64,000 bases of DNA from the NCBI GenBank assembly GCA_903907995.1, contig CAIVQH010000011.1, forward strand, positions 1 to 64,000, given 5' to 3'. This DNA is from an uncultured Verrucomicrobiota bacterium. Its GTDB lineage: Bacteria > Verrucomicrobiota > Verrucomicrobiia > Limisphaerales > UBA9464. The notes beneath the pieces were generated by a model, which was given only the letters and a program-made list of their open reading frames with translations, was not told where the DNA came from and made no database searches. Within the stretch, counting starts at the first letter, position 1. Every line of letters starts with the position of its first letter. Below are positions 62,426 through 64,000 of the stretch, one piece after another. The position numbers were made by a program, and so were the translations under genes.

Positions 62426-63956
62426 TTTCAAGCTGGACCGCTTCGGGCGGTGCGCTCTCCGGCTGGGCGAAGAGGTGCCGTGAGCAGGCCAGCAGCAGCC
62501 CGGCAGGCAGGCCGAACTCCAGCATGGTGAACTGCGCGTCGCCGTGGAGGAAGGTGAAGAAAACCACCTTGGCCAGCCAGTTGGCCGCCAGCACGCAGGA
62601 CAGCCGGGAGAAGTTGTCGTTGCAACCATGACTACGCAGATGCCGCAGGACTTTCAGCGCCAGCCCTGACATCCCCAGCAGGAAAATGTAGCAGAAGGCC
62701 AGCCCGGGAATGCCCGCATTCACCAGCAAACCCACAAAGCCATTGTAAAAGTGGCCCATCTTCATGTACTCGTGAATGAAGCCGTAGGGGTCGTATTCCG
62801 GCGAGGGAACCACGTCGGGGTTGAGACCGAAGCCGCGTCCGACCCAGTAGTAGTTCGGGGCGATTGCCCAGCCCACCCGCCGCATCACGAGGCGACCGTT
62901 AAACGTCGCCTGCCCGTCGTCTTCGGCGAGGGAATCCACCTCGATGCCCGGCAGCAGCGAAAGGGTCCGTTGCACGGGAAGGGGGAATTGCCGGGCATAG
63001 GTATAGGTGCCGAAGAGCAGCATCGCCAGCAGCACCAGGCTGACCAGCAGGCGGGGTACCGTCATGAACCGCTGGCCATAGATGCAGCCCAGGATGGTGA
63101 TGCCCATCAGCACCAGCATGCCGCGATGTCCGCCGGCCGCACCGATGGCGAACAGCAGCAGGGTAAGAGGGGCCAGCCAGAGGAGCGAACGGCTCAGGAA
63201 CCGGCTGAGGTTGACCCGGATCAGCAGCAGAAAGATGAAGGCCTGTCCGACAATGGTCAGGGACTGGAAGCGCCGCACGCCGCCGCCCATCGCCTGGCTT
63301 TCAAAGGCGAGACCGTCATTGGACACGCCGAAGAAATAGAGCAGTACCCAGAGCTTGCTGCCGACACCCGTGGAAAGTGCAAAATCGGAGATGATGTACG
63401 TCAGGCTCAGGACGCACTGCCAGGTGTACAGCTTGACGAGCTGCTCGCTAGTCAGGGGGATCGCGAGGAACAGGATCGGAAAAATGGCGCAGGCGATCTG
63501 CTGGTAGTATACCCGGCCACCGATCTGATTCGACCCGAACAGGTTCAGGCCCGTGCCACGCACCGCGATCAGCATGAACAGGATTCCGACATATCCAACC
63601 AGGCCCAGCAGGGTCACCCCGTGCCGGCGAATCTGCCGGCCGTAGTCCGGTGCCTGCTCACGGAGGCAGAAGGTGACAACCAGTCCCGACCAGCCGAGCA
63701 AGGCGGCAAATTCCCACATGGTGGGTCGTCCTGGGAAAAACGGCAGGATCAGGGCCGAGCTGAAACTGGTCACGCCCAGCGTGAGGGCGAGCCTGGCATG
63801 GTAGGGCAGCAGGGCCAGCCAGCCAATGCCGCCCACCAGCAGGATTACCATGTAGTTTCCTGTGGTCAGGATCATGGAGAACACCACCAGGCCCACAAAG
63901 AAGGCGGCGAACCACATCAGGCGCTCAAACTGGAGCTGGCGGGCAAAGGCAGACAT
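62409..63956 (-). CDS. O-antigen polymerase/ligase-like membrane protein
   Basis: 515 residues with about twelve hydrophobic spans and a large periplasmic loop between the later spans (about 330-395, containing VDSLAEDDGQATFNGRLVMRR, shown as VDSLAEDDGQ and TFNGRLVMRRVGW, and GRGFGLNPDV). This arrangement, with the Arg-rich periplasmic loop and a GxG segment, is that of the Wzy/WaaL family. It would polymerise or ligate lipid-linked glycan in the periplasm. Its 3' end overlaps the GT4 start by 17 nt. Upstream of 63956 only 44 bases remain, in which I see no recognisable promoter. Confidence 0.82.
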   Translation of the reverse strand: MSAFARQLQFERLMWFAAFFVGLVVFSMILTTGNYMVILLVGGIGWLALLPYHARLALTLGVTSFSSALILPFFPGRPTMWEFAALLGWSGLVVTFCLREQAPDYGRQIRRHGVTLLGLVGYVGILFMLIAVRGTGLNLFGSNQIGGRVYYQQIACAIFPILFLAIPLTSEQLVKLYTWQCVLSLTYIISDFALSTGVGSKLWVLLYFFGVSNDGLAFESQAMGGGVRRFQSLTIVGQAFIFLLLIRVNLSRFLSRSLLWLAPLTLLLFAIGAAGGHRGMLVLMGITILGCIYGQRFMTVPRLLVSLVLLAMLLFGTYTYARQFPLPVQRTLSLLPGIEVDSLAEDDGQATFNGRLVMRRVGWAIAPNYYWVGRGFGLNPDVVPSPEYDPYGFIHEYMKMGHFYNGFVGLLVNAGIPGLAFCYIFLLGMSGLALKVLRHLRSHGCNDNFSRLSCVLAANWLAKVVFFTFLHGDAQFTMLEFGLPAGLLLACSRHLFAQPESAPPEAVQLENAPAV

Positions 63957-64000
63957 GCTTGGCCCTTAGCTACAGATATCGCCGGGTACCGGCAACCGCG

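Noticed and set aside
62426-62629. A 68-codon N-terminal extension of the GT4 gene
   Set aside because: It is inside the coding sequence of the upstream polymerase, in another frame, and has a Pro/Ser/Trp/Cys-rich composition.

Overview
The window is a chromosomal segment of a GC-rich, Gram-negative heterotroph. It is most likely a member of the Verrucomicrobiota, possibly of the Pedosphaera/Limisphaerales type; this is inferred from gene content, because no rRNA or tRNA gene is present. Supporting content: a DUF1501 protein paired with a DUF1549/DUF1553 cytochrome-c-domain protein, a PEP-CTERM protein, paired ASPIC/UnbV FG-GAP propeller proteins, a BlaI/M56 pair, a redoxin-cytochrome c-copper monooxygenase fusion, and many short palindromic intergenic repeats.

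Layout. 1-6 kb: the edge of an IS630-like transposase, a PIG-L deacetylase, a membrane acyltransferase, a GntR/ABC-ATPase pair, an unknown 8-TM protein and a PEP-CTERM protein. 6-10 kb: two M16 peptidases (one with, one without the zinc motif) around a membrane microprotein. 10-16 kb: sialidase-like protein, sialate O-acetylesterase, transglutaminase, thiD and a double retropepsin-like protein. 16-21.6 kb: an SDR oxidoreductase, a copper P-type ATPase, small conserved proteins and a TatD-like hydrolase. 21.6-26 kb: two large secreted proteins. 26-28.1 kb: a scar holding a GIY-YIG/RAMA fusion, the C-terminal remnant of an MmeI-like restriction-methylation enzyme and a 5'-truncated barrel-like gene. 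28.3-33 kb: DUF1501 and its cytochrome partner. 33-39.3 kb: a membrane glycosyltransferase, GT2, methyltransferase, a membrane-anchored protein, fabI and rtcB. 39.3-47 kb: two FG-GAP proteins below a LytS/LytTR-type two-component pair, then the copper monooxygenase fusion. 47-51 kb: a BlaI-type repressor translationally coupled to a very large protein joining an M56 (BlaR1-type) metallopeptidase to secretin-type domains. 51-57.8 kb: panB, an L,D-transpeptidase, a 4-TM holin-like protein and two TPR proteins. 57.8-64 kb: a kinase-MurQ fusion, an old yellow enzyme homologue, a GT4 glycosyltransferase and an O-antigen-polymerase-like protein.

Themes. Cell-envelope and peptidoglycan functions recur (kinase-MurQ, L,D-transpeptidase, O-antigen-type genes, M56-secretin). 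So do glycan-scavenging functions (sialidase, sialate esterase, PIG-L, DUF1501 pair). Most unusual are the M56-secretin fusion with a BlaI-type operator placed between the -35 and -10 boxes; a 19-nt motif found three times, each 56-67 nt upstream of a start codon in the sense orientation; and a family of hairpins built from GATTA-type hexamers. Several palindromic repeats also provide the last codons and stop of the gene beside them. All family names rest on motifs read by eye, without database searches.
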